In this document: piece by piece, positions 44,377 to 52,322 of the stretch | Position numbering within the stretch: position 1 is the first letter of the stretch | Layout of the letters: each line of letters opens with the position of its first letter | Assembly: GCF_009834875.1 (NCBI RefSeq) | Contig: NZ_WVHT01000001.1 | Location: 372,001 to 436,000, forward strand | From: Hufsiella arboris | GTDB taxonomy: Bacteria; Bacteroidota; Bacteroidia; Sphingobacteriales; Sphingobacteriaceae | DNA length: 64,000 bases | Reading direction: 5' to 3' | Position numbers and translations under genes: made by a program | Notes under the pieces: generated by a model | The model's input: only the letters and a program-made list of their open reading frames with translations | Told to the model about the DNA's origin: nothing | Databases searched by the model: none

Positions 44377-46038
44377 TTATACTTCCGCTAAATATTTATG
44401 TACAAAACTAATTGCCATTGAACCTTCGCCTACGGCTGATGCCACGCGGTTCATTGCTCCTGCCCTAACGTCGCCAGCCGCAAATATCCCCGGACAGCTT
44501 GTTTCGAGCAGATACGGATCCCGGGTCAGCTTCCAGGTTTTTCCAAATTCATCGTAGTTGATAAGTTCGCGTCCCGTTTCGATAAATTCACGCTTATCCT
44601 TTATAATATCCAGTTCAATCCAATCGGTATAAGGTTTGGCGCCGATGAAAATATAAAGCGCGTCGGCCGCTCTAACTTCAGTGTTCTTTGTAACGATATT
44701 TGAAATCGAGATACGCTCAAGCGATTTAGTTCCGCAAACTTCCACAACCTCGGTCTCAGGAATTATTTCGATGTTCTCCGTGTCACTGATCTGCTTGATC
44801 AGATAGGCCGACATGGTGCTTTGAAGGCTATTCTTTCTGATGAGGATGTAAACGCTTTTGGCAAATTTTGAAAGATACATCGCCGCTTGCCCGGCCGAGT
44901 TGCCACCGCCAATAACATATACCTGTTTGTCTTTACATTCCGAAGCTTCGGTAACAGCAGCGCCATAATAAACACCTGCGCCGGTAAAATTCTCTATTCC
45001 CGGCACATCGAGTTTGCGGTAATCAACGCCCGTCGTAATGACTATCGCACGGCTTATTACCTCCGGCCCGTCATCCAATATGATCGTTTTATAGCCGTCT
45101 TTTTGTTTGATGTCTTTTACGCCGGTAGGCGAAAGAAATTCTGCGCCCAGCCTTACTGCCTGGCTTATTGCTCGGCGTGTAAGATCAGCGCCGCTCAATC
45201 CCGATGGGAAACCCAGGTAATTTTCAATCCGCGAACTTGTTCCAGCTTGCCCGCCCGGCGCTTTACGCTCAATCAATAACGTTTTCAATCCTTCCGAAGC
45301 TCCGTATACGGCAGCAGCTAATCCCGCCGGACCGGCACCGATAATCACCACATCATAAACTTCATTTTTCGCCTGCGGATTTAACCCTGTCTTTTGAGCG
45401 ATAGCGCGTATTGATGGCTGGCTTATCACATCGCCATCTTCAAAAATTACAACCGGAAGATCTTCATTCGTTAGATTATTAATGCTTAGCAACTGCGACG
45501 CTTCATCGCTTTTTTCTATATCGAGCCATTTATACGGGATCAGGTTACCCGCGAGGAAATCTTTAATCGTATGAGATTTTGGCGAAAACTGAAACCCGAT
45601 AAGCTTGATTCTGCTAATATCCGGAACGTAGCCGCTTTGCCATTCGTTCAAAAGATCCTCCAGTACCGGATAAAGCTTTTCTTCCGGCGGATTCCATGGC
45701 TTCATTAAATAATAGTCAAGCCGAACGTCGTTTATTGCTTTAATCGCCGCTTCCGTATCTGAATATGCCGTTAACAGAACACGCCTGGCGTCCGGATAAA
45801 ATGCAATTGCTTTAGCTAAAAAATCTACGCCTTCCATATCGGGCATGCGCTGGTCGCAGAGAAACATCGCAACTACTTCACCCGAATTTTTAAATTCCGT
45901 CAGGCTTTCAAGCGCTTCGTTAGCTGAGGTGGTGCTGATAATTTTATAGTTATTGTTAAAATGCGCTTTAAGGTCGCGGCTAATTGCCCGTAATACCTGC
46001 GGATCGTCATCTATTGATAAAAGAATTGGTTTGTTCAT
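44377..46038 (-). CDS. Fused response regulator / thioredoxin-reductase-like flavoprotein
   Basis: A 553-residue protein. Residues 1-130 are a receiver domain with phospho-acceptor D62 (FLCDQRMPDMEG) and the K in LMKPW. Residues about 140-215 form a thioredoxin-fold-like linker. From about 228 on is a pyridine-nucleotide-disulphide reductase: FAD motif GAGPAG (234-239) and NADPH motif GGGNSAG (377-383). The CxxC redox pair of true thioredoxin reductase is missing: the segment before the NADPH motif reads GVYYGAAVTEASECKD. So it may be a signalling or ferredoxin-NADP-reductase-like enzyme. It is coded directly after the cNMP-kinase gene, its likely phospho-donor. Confidence 0.9.
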   Translation of the reverse strand: MNKPILLSIDDDPQVLRAISRDLKAHFNNNYKIISTTSANEALESLTEFKNSGEVVAMFLCDQRMPDMEGVDFLAKAIAFYPDARRVLLTAYSDTEAAIKAINDVRLDYYLMKPWNPPEEKLYPVLEDLLNEWQSGYVPDISRIKLIGFQFSPKSHTIKDFLAGNLIPYKWLDIEKSDEASQLLSINNLTNEDLPVVIFEDGDVISQPSIRAIAQKTGLNPQAKNEVYDVVIIGAGPAGLAAAVYGASEGLKTLLIERKAPGGQAGTSSRIENYLGFPSGLSGADLTRRAISQAVRLGAEFLSPTGVKDIKQKDGYKTIILDDGPEVISRAIVITTGVDYRKLDVPGIENFTGAGVYYGAAVTEASECKDKQVYVIGGGNSAGQAAMYLSKFAKSVYILIRKNSLQSTMSAYLIKQISDTENIEIIPETEVVEVCGTKSLERISISNIVTKNTEVRAADALYIFIGAKPYTDWIELDIIKDKREFIETGRELINYDEFGKTWKLTRDPYLLETSCPGIFAAGDVRAGAMNRVASAVGEGSMAISFVHKYLAEV

Positions 46039-46053
46039 GGCAGATACATATTG

Positions 46054-47466
46054 TCAGTTTAACTTTTCAGAATTTACAGGGAGGCAAATGATAAAACTCG
46101 TTTGTCCCGGAATAGATTTAAACTTAATCGTTCCCCGGTGCTGATTGATTATACGATGGACGACCTCGAGCCCCATACCAGTTCCTTTGCCAATTTCTTT
46201 TGTGGTGAAAAACGGATCGTAAATCCTTGACTGAATCTCAGCCGGAATGCCGGGGCCGTCATCAGTAATGGTGATCTCAATAAACTCTCCGTCCAGACGG
46301 GTTTTAATAGTTATCGTTCCTTTTTTGTTCGGCTCCAATGCGTCGATAGCATTATCGATGATGTTTGTCCAGACCTGGTTAAGTTCGCCGACAAGAGCCA
46401 TTATTTTGGGCACCTCCTGCCCGTAGTCTTCAACCAGTGAGATATTATTTTTCCTCAGCTTATGGCTGAGCATGGTGATGGTGTTTTTTATCCCGGTATG
46501 GATATCGGTTAGCTGCTTATCGGAAGCCTGATCCATATGGGTAAACGTTTTAACAGAACTAACCAGCTGCGAAATGCGGTTCGAAGCTTCCTCGATGTCC
46601 ATCACGATTTTTTCTGTGACCAGATTATTGTTCATCCAGTTTAATATCGGGCTTAAATGAGCGGCCGGAATTCTACGACTAAATCCTTCGAGATCGTCGA
46701 GATTAAAACCAAACTCAACGAAGTTTCCGGCAAGTTCCTCAGCGTTAGCAACCGCATGGTCTTCAAACCAATCATCGAGTTCATCTTCCTTGCGGCTTCG
46801 CTGCATCAAAGTAAGTGGCGCCGGCTTTTCCTTGTTAAGAATTTTGAACAACTCATTATTTACGGCGTCAACCTGTGCAGCATCCATCCGGATTGAAATC
46901 ACATCTTTAAACGCTTCCGGCTGTAGCCGCAGATGTTTCTTCAAGGTATGCGAATCACGAACAATGGCAGCTGCAGGATTATTGAGTTCGTGGGCAAGTC
47001 CGGCTGAGAGTTTTCCCAACGCCATCATTTTTTCATTTTGCTGCTGGAAAGCGGTATATTCTCTTACACGATTTGTCATCATATGCACCAGTGCCTGCGT
47101 AAGCTCGAAATGAAACTTTACCAGCTCCGGGATTTTTTCGATCGGAAAAGTCATCAGCGCACCGTCAGTAATAAATTCGCCGTAAGCAGCAGCGATTTTC
47201 CCACGGGAATATGGGAGATAACCAGAAATACTTCCGGCCTCATAAGTAACCAATTCTCTTTTGTTGTTACCCTGATAAATGTACAAGCGCACTTTACCGG
47301 TTATCATGATGTGGGTTCCCAGGATAGTATCACCCGGTTCGAACAAAAATTCACCGGCACGAAACTCGCGATACACACTATTATCTAAAAACCACTGAAG
47401 TTGTTCATAAGGAACATCCTTAAGTATTTCAATTTTTCCGAGCCACGAAACACCTACTGATTGCAT
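46054..47466 (-). CDS. Cyclic-nucleotide-binding domain histidine kinase
   Basis: A 470-residue soluble sensor kinase. Residues about 10-130 are a Crp-like cyclic-nucleotide-binding sensor (EFRAGEFLFEPGDTILGTHI, then MITGKVRLYIYQG). The HisKA box is at about 145-180, with the phospho-acceptor H159 in LSAGLAHELNNPAAAIV. The HATPase domain follows (NQVWTNIIDNAIDAL; DDGPGIPAEIQSRIYDPFFT; GTGMGLEVVHRIINQHRG). There are no membrane spans. Fifteen bases upstream of the response regulator-reductase gene, it forms a two-component pair with it. Confidence 0.92.
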   Translation of the reverse strand: MQSVGVSWLGKIEILKDVPYEQLQWFLDNSVYREFRAGEFLFEPGDTILGTHIMITGKVRLYIYQGNNKRELVTYEAGSISGYLPYSRGKIAAAYGEFITDGALMTFPIEKIPELVKFHFELTQALVHMMTNRVREYTAFQQQNEKMMALGKLSAGLAHELNNPAAAIVRDSHTLKKHLRLQPEAFKDVISIRMDAAQVDAVNNELFKILNKEKPAPLTLMQRSRKEDELDDWFEDHAVANAEELAGNFVEFGFNLDDLEGFSRRIPAAHLSPILNWMNNNLVTEKIVMDIEEASNRISQLVSSVKTFTHMDQASDKQLTDIHTGIKNTITMLSHKLRKNNISLVEDYGQEVPKIMALVGELNQVWTNIIDNAIDALEPNKKGTITIKTRLDGEFIEITITDDGPGIPAEIQSRIYDPFFTTKEIGKGTGMGLEVVHRIINQHRGTIKFKSIPGQTSFIICLPVNSEKLN

Positions 47467-47587
47467 TGACTAAAATTAAGTATTATCCGGCTGCCCTAAA
47501 ATGATATTGATCAATTTCAATCCTGGTTTAATTAATATCTAATATTTACCTGCCATTTTTTAAGAAGCTCCGACTGGTACACCTTAT

Positions 47588-47633
47588 AAAACAGGTAGTT
47601 ATATCGTACTAAACAGGTATTTAATCCCTGTTT
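47588..47633. repeat. AAACAGGTAtTT repeat copies and inverted repeat
   Basis: Copies of (A)AACAGGTA(G/T)TT lie at 47588-47600 and 47611-47622. The second forms an inverted repeat with CCTGTTT at 47627-47633 (AAACAGG-9-CCTGTTT). Two further copies lie at 48163-48175 and 48185-48197. All four flank the small gene at 47681. Confidence 0.45.
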
Positions 47634-47680
47634 GATTTCTTTAATTAATTGTTCTTTTACATCTCACATTACGATTTGTC

Positions 47681-47968
47681 ATGAGGACCAGTTTAAAAAA
47701 TTTCTTGCTTTTATCTTATTCAAGCATGCCTGACACGGAATTTATTTGTGAAAATCAGGGTGAGTTACGGATAAAGGTAAGCCGCATTAATGAAATTAAG
47801 CTTTCATTGCTTCGGTCGAAGTTAATTTGTGGCGTCGCTAACCATTGTATGTATATTTTTGAAAATATCAGCAACAATTCGGTGCAAAAACAAGAACTGA
47901 TTGCAGCAATAGATTGGTACAGAAAAAATTATCAAATACCATTATTGAAAGTTTATTTGCCCGGATAA
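47681..47968 (+). CDS. Small hypothetical protein (95 aa)
   Basis: A 95-residue frame of unknown family: a basic start (MRTSLKNFLLLSYSSMP), an alpha/beta-looking middle and a C-terminal DWYRKNYQIPLLKVYLPG segment. There is no signal peptide or membrane span. Support is the isolated position, the lack of a better frame on the other strand, repeats on both sides and a plus-strand terminator at 48312. It could still be a chance frame. Confidence 0.4.
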   Translation: MRTSLKNFLLLSYSSMPDTEFICENQGELRIKVSRINEIKLSLLRSKLICGVANHCMYIFENISNNSVQKQELIAAIDWYRKNYQIPLLKVYLPG

Positions 47969-48311
47969 GCCTGGTGGGCTGCACAGACGCTGTTACCGAA
48001 AAAATATACCAGGAGTTGGGCCAGGGCTTTTCATATCACATGAAATAATACGGAAGCACAGTGGGTAGCTTTGGGTGGATAGGGAAATTGACAAAGAATC
48101 GACTTTTACGTTTACCTAGCCTGTTCTCTGCTAATTAACGGCGCCATCCAGTTCAGCCGATGAAGAACAGGTATTAATTCCGGCCAAAACAGGTATTTTT
48201 CCATAGAACCCAAGGCAGCAAGGCTTGTTGTTCCAAATAGAATAAGATGAAAGCATTTCTTCATCGTAAATTCGAAAGGTTATTAAGTTTTTTTTCCATC
48301 TACCTATGGAG
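47969..48311. other. Intergenic region after the small ORF
   Basis: About 340 bases without a convincing gene. It contains two more copies of the AACAGGTATT motif (48163-48175 and 48185-48197) and an A/T-rich stretch leading into the terminator hairpin at 48312. A short frame from an ATG at about 48246 runs into the dipeptidase gene and does not look coding. Confidence 0.4.
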
Positions 48312-48343
48312 CCGGATATGTGGAGGTCATATCCGGTTTTTTT
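48312..48343 (+). terminator. Plus-strand intrinsic terminator
   Basis: CCGGATATG and CATATCCGG form a perfect 9-bp stem with a 7-base loop, followed by seven T on the plus strand. It therefore ends a plus-strand transcript coming from the 47681-48300 region. It overlaps the end of the minus-strand dipeptidase gene by 2 bases. Confidence 0.85.
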
Positions 48344-49412
48344 ATGCCCAGGCCTTTCTTAAAAAACGTATCCAGTTTCTGTGCATAATGTTTTCTATAT
48401 CGGCTTCGGAATAACCCCGGTTGTTAAGTGACATTTTTACTTTCTGAATATCTGCTATTGTTTCCAGGTCATACGGGCATTGCTCTTTTCCAAATGCGCC
48501 ATCCAGATCAGATCCAATGCCAACATGCAGCGTGTTTCCAGCCAGCTGGCAAATATGATCAATGTGGTTTATCATCACTTCCAGGTTACAATTCATTCCT
48601 TGGGGTGTCGATTTACCACGAACCCAGTTTGGCACCATCATCCACGCATCCAATGCAGCTCCGATAACGGCGCCGCGATCTATCAGCGCTTTGATTTGCT
48701 CATCACTATACTGCCGGTTGTGATTCACCAACGCACGACAATTGTTATGACTGGCCCAAACATGGCCATTAAAGTGATCAAGAGCTTCCCAAAAACTATC
48801 GTCGCAAAGATGAGTGGCGTCAAGGATAATATTCAGCCGTTCCATTTCTTTTAGAAGTTCATGACCTTTTGTTCCCATAAAACCTGTTGCATCAGTTCCC
48901 TGTGCGTATCGTCCCGGTCCGTAATGAGCTGGGCCAACAGCACGAAGTCCGTACTTATAAGCTCTTTCGAGATACGACACATTAACGAGTGAATCTGCTC
49001 CTTCGAGGCTTAAAATATAACCAACCGGATTTTTGGAATTATCTGTCTGGCCGAACCACAAGCCAAGATGTTTATCCAGGCTTGCCAGATCAATGATCTG
49101 CACCATTTCCCCGACATCTTCCATCGCTTTATACCAGGCGAGCTGGCCTTGAGTCTGCGCCCATGCTTGTTCGGCGGAGTGCCAGCCGGGAAGCGGATTT
49201 CCGGGCGCGACATATCGTGCGATCTGCGTCGCCACTACCAGGCCGATATTTCCTTTTCGCAGATCAGGTAACGACACGACAGCCTTGGCTCGATCGGGTT
49301 TGTCAGACAGCCCCTCTTCCCGTTTATTAATTTCTTCAATTGGCCGGGTTAGATCACGGTTCCATTCGAGCGCATTCATGCTTAAATCGAGATGGGCATC
49401 TACTATAAACAT
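48342..49412 (-). CDS. Membrane-dipeptidase family protein (peptidase M19)
   Basis: A 356-residue zinc dipeptidase of the renal-dipeptidase (M19) family. Metal ligands start with H7 and D9 in VDAHLDLSM. DATHLCDDSFWEAL, HVWASHNNCRAL and HVGIGSDLDGAFG are the other family motifs. No signal peptide is apparent, so it is probably cytoplasmic. M19 enzymes cleave dipeptides, often with a D-residue at the C-terminal side. It is the last gene of a five-gene minus-strand operon, 3 bases after the PLP-enzyme gene. Confidence 0.92.
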   Translation of the reverse strand: MFIVDAHLDLSMNALEWNRDLTRPIEEINKREEGLSDKPDRAKAVVSLPDLRKGNIGLVVATQIARYVAPGNPLPGWHSAEQAWAQTQGQLAWYKAMEDVGEMVQIIDLASLDKHLGLWFGQTDNSKNPVGYILSLEGADSLVNVSYLERAYKYGLRAVGPAHYGPGRYAQGTDATGFMGTKGHELLKEMERLNIILDATHLCDDSFWEALDHFNGHVWASHNNCRALVNHNRQYSDEQIKALIDRGAVIGAALDAWMMVPNWVRGKSTPQGMNCNLEVMINHIDHICQLAGNTLHVGIGSDLDGAFGKEQCPYDLETIADIQKVKMSLNNRGYSEADIENIMHRNWIRFLRKAWA

Positions 49413-49415
49413 TCG

Positions 49416-50534
49416 TCAAAAATTAATTTTACGATCGCGGGCAATGGTTGGCCATTCTCCCAAAATTTGATGATTTTCTATAATAACTGCCCGCTCATAT
49501 AAGGCAACAGTCGGGCAAACATGATAGGGTATTCCGTACAAGACATCGCCTGTTTTAAAAGAATGGCCTTCACCGGCATCTAAAATCAGGTGTTCTTCAC
49601 TATGCCCGACGAATTTCAAATTGCCGGCGTTTAAAAACACAACCCGCTTTTCCAGCACATTTTCTGAGGCGACAGATTTATGACCTAAGTCGAGACATAT
49701 CTTCGTTGAATCGGGCAACGAAATTATCCGGCTAACCAATACCGCCGAAGGCAAAAAAGTCTGCTCGCTGAATGCCTGCTCATAACCTGCATCCCAGTAA
49801 ATAAAAGTACCCGGGCTGCATTCGACATCGTTTCTCGCGGCGAAAAACGGAAACGTTGGCGTTCCTCCGGCAATAATTATTGGGAATATGTTATTCGCCT
49901 TTAACTCCGCAACCAATTTTTCAACCGGGCTAAAAGCCTGCAAATATTTAAATTTTCTGATTTCGCAATCGGCATCGTGAATATGTCCGTCATAAGCATG
50001 GAGGCCCTTGACAATTATTCCCGGAAAGCCTCTGACAGCTAAAAACAGCTCGAGTGCACGCTCGTCGGGCGCAATTCCGGTTCTGTTCATCCCAACGTTC
50101 AAGTCGATAAACACCGGGATCTTGATGCCATTTTTATAGGCTACATCCGAGATATGAGCGGCGGTCTCTTTGTTATCGATCAAACAGGAAAACATTGTAC
50201 CATGATAGTTTTTTATAAGCGCAATGAATCGTTCGAGTTTTGGACCAGCGGGCTGATATGCCAGAAGCACATCGTTGGCCTTACTCATTCCCAGCATCTC
50301 TGCTTCGGCAATAGTAGCGCATTTAAACTTATTGATTCCCACTGCGAGACACAGTTCAGTTGCGCTTTGACTTTTATGGGTTTTGACATGCGGCCTCAGG
50401 CGATTGACATCGCCGATCATCGTTTTTAACAGATTGATATTGTGTTTAATCCTTTCAGGAAAAACTACTAATGCCGGCGTATCTAATTTGTCAACATCAG
50501 CGATTGAAAACCAGGACGATTCAGATGCCTCCAT
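49416..50534 (-). CDS. D-threonine aldolase / D-serine dehydratase-like PLP enzyme
   Basis: A 372-residue fold-type III PLP enzyme. The N-terminal alanine-racemase-like barrel starts with LDTPALVVFPERIKHNINLL. The PLP lysine is in the LRPHVKTHKSQ motif. The C-terminal beta domain has the DLGHKSVASE and HLILDAGEGHSFKTGD motifs of D-threonine aldolases, which need a divalent metal. It would act on beta-hydroxy-D-amino acids. It is overlapped tightly by operon neighbours (1-base gap to ridA, 3 bases to the dipeptidase gene), which points to D-amino-acid use. Confidence 0.9.
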   Translation of the reverse strand: MEASESSWFSIADVDKLDTPALVVFPERIKHNINLLKTMIGDVNRLRPHVKTHKSQSATELCLAVGINKFKCATIAEAEMLGMSKANDVLLAYQPAGPKLERFIALIKNYHGTMFSCLIDNKETAAHISDVAYKNGIKIPVFIDLNVGMNRTGIAPDERALELFLAVRGFPGIIVKGLHAYDGHIHDADCEIRKFKYLQAFSPVEKLVAELKANNIFPIIIAGGTPTFPFFAARNDVECSPGTFIYWDAGYEQAFSEQTFLPSAVLVSRIISLPDSTKICLDLGHKSVASENVLEKRVVFLNAGNLKFVGHSEEHLILDAGEGHSFKTGDVLYGIPYHVCPTVALYERAVIIENHQILGEWPTIARDRKINF

Positions 50535-50535
50535 G

Positions 50536-51000
50536 TTATTCTAATTCGAACAAAGCCTCGATTTCAACCGGAATATTATCGGGAAGCGATCCGAAGCCAA
50601 CAGCACTTCTAACACCAACTCCATTTTCAGGTCCCCAGACTGAAGCAAAAAGTTCGCTGCAGCCGTTGATGATATAAGGATGCTTCTCAAAATCGGGCGT
50701 ACAGTTAACCATCCCGAGAACCTTGATAACCCGTTTAACTTTATTGAAGGAACCCAGATTCGTTTTAATGGTAGACAAGATTGTAAGCCCAACCTGCCTT
50801 GCAGCGAGCTTTCCGTTTTCCATATCGATTGAATCACCAATACGGCCAATAATCAGGCTTTTATCGTCCTGTACCGGGCCATGTCCCGACACGTACAGAT
50901 ACTTTCCATCTATCAGAAATGGCTTGTATACACCTAAAGGTGAAGGCGCGGGCGGAAGTGATAAACCAAGTTTTTCAAAATTTTCGTCTGCAGAACTCAT
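50536..51000 (-). CDS. RidA-family (YjgF/YER057c) protein
   Basis: A 154-residue protein of the RidA superfamily (YjgF_endoribonuc type with a PLP-pathway role). It has a LYVSGHGPVQDDKSLIIGRI segment, then KRVIKVLGMVNCTPDFEKHP, and a C-terminal GVGVRSAVGFGSLPDNIPVE, then IEALFELE. The conserved Arg that deaminates enamine/imine intermediates is in VRSAVG. It fits next to a PLP-dependent D-amino-acid enzyme, whose reactive intermediates it would clear. Confidence 0.92.
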   Translation of the reverse strand: MSSADENFEKLGLSLPPAPSPLGVYKPFLIDGKYLYVSGHGPVQDDKSLIIGRIGDSIDMENGKLAARQVGLTILSTIKTNLGSFNKVKRVIKVLGMVNCTPDFEKHPYIINGCSELFASVWGPENGVGVRSAVGFGSLPDNIPVEIEALFELE

Positions 51001-51004
51001 ATCG

Positions 51005-52318
51005 TTATTTAATTACAAAATTCAAAAGTAACACACACAGAATACCAATAACCGAAACTAGCGATTCCATAACCGACCAGGATTTGACGGTATCCTTTAC
51101 ACTGATATTAAAGTATTCTTTAAACAACCAAAAGCCGGAATCGTTGACATGTGAAAACATTAAACTGCCGGCTCCGACTGCCAAAACCATTAGATTGGGG
51201 TCCGTATGAGTTTGTTGCATTAAAGGTGCAATAATACCTGCTGTTGTAAGGCCGGCAACAGTGGCCGAACCGACACATGCCCTTATGATTGCCGCAATCA
51301 GCCAGCCCAAAACCAATGGTGGCAAGCTTACATGCTGCAAACTTGCGGCAATCGCGTTGCTGGCCCCGCTGTCTGTCAGCACTTGCTTCAACGCTCCCGA
51401 ACCGGCGATGATTAACAAGATCATACCGATATCTTTAACGGCGTCGACGTAGATCGACATAATTTTAGTCATGTTTCTACCGGTGTTCAATCCTAAAGAA
51501 ATCGTCGCTACGATCAGCGCAATGATCATAACGATCGATGGCTGTCCTATCAGCGTAATGATATTTTTAAAAGAACTACCGGTAATCAGATAAGGTAGCG
51601 CCGTTTCCAGCATAAGCAATACAACGGGCAAAAGCGCCGTAGCGAAACTCACGGCTACCGAAGGTGTTTTGAATTCCGTTGATTGTACTGGAATAAAAGT
51701 TTCGAGTGGGTGAGACTGTATTCCTTTTAACGATTTTGCGAAGATCGGCCCTGCCAGTATAATTGTGGGTATAGCGACGATAATCCCATAAATTAACGTC
51801 AACCCCATGTTTGCGTTAAATTGAACTACCAATGCAGAAGGCGATGGGTGTGGCGGCAAAAAACCGTGAGTGACAGACAAAGCAGCTAGCATTGGCAAGC
51901 CGATAAAAATGGGGTGAAGCTTATACTGATAAGTGATCGAAAAGATCAATGGCACCATTAATACGAAACCGATGCCATAAAAAAGGGGGATTCCGATAAT
52001 GAAACCGGTTACAACCATTGCCCACTGGATGTATTTCACGCCAAAAACATTCATCATAGCATTTGCAAGCTGCCTGGCGGCTCCGCTTTCCGCAATCAAT
52101 TTTCCAAGCATAGCACCTGTACAGAGTATGATGACAAGTGAGCCAAGCGTATCGCCCAAACCCTTTTCAACGGATTTTGTCACCTGGTCTGCCGGCACGC
52201 CCAGCGCTAATCCGGCTAAAATGGAAACGATCAGAAACGAAAGAAAAGCATTTACCTTAAAGGTCGAGATCAGAATGATCAAAGCGATAATCGCGATAAC
52301 AACAATCAGTATAGTCAT
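51005..52318 (-). CDS. GntP-family proton symporter
   Basis: A 437-residue integral membrane transporter of the gluconate:H+ symporter (GntP) family with about 12 hydrophobic spans. Family motifs are visible as GIPLFYGIGFVLMVPLIFSI, VTHGFLPPHPSPSALV, and near the C-terminus SHVNDSGFWLFKEYF. Some GntP members carry gluconate, others D-serine or other hydroxy acids. Given the D-amino-acid genes around it, a D-amino-acid or sugar-acid substrate is likely (inference). Confidence 0.92.
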   Translation of the reverse strand: MTILIVVIAIIALIILISTFKVNAFLSFLIVSILAGLALGVPADQVTKSVEKGLGDTLGSLVIILCTGAMLGKLIAESGAARQLANAMMNVFGVKYIQWAMVVTGFIIGIPLFYGIGFVLMVPLIFSITYQYKLHPIFIGLPMLAALSVTHGFLPPHPSPSALVVQFNANMGLTLIYGIIVAIPTIILAGPIFAKSLKGIQSHPLETFIPVQSTEFKTPSVAVSFATALLPVVLLMLETALPYLITGSSFKNIITLIGQPSIVMIIALIVATISLGLNTGRNMTKIMSIYVDAVKDIGMILLIIAGSGALKQVLTDSGASNAIAASLQHVSLPPLVLGWLIAAIIRACVGSATVAGLTTAGIIAPLMQQTHTDPNLMVLAVGAGSLMFSHVNDSGFWLFKEYFNISVKDTVKSWSVMESLVSVIGILCVLLLNFVIK

Positions 52319-52322
52319 AATC

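Noticed and set aside
48246-48411. Short plus-strand frame starting MKAFLHRKFERLL
   Set aside because: Runs through the terminator hairpin and into the dipeptidase gene on the other strand; not a plausible gene.
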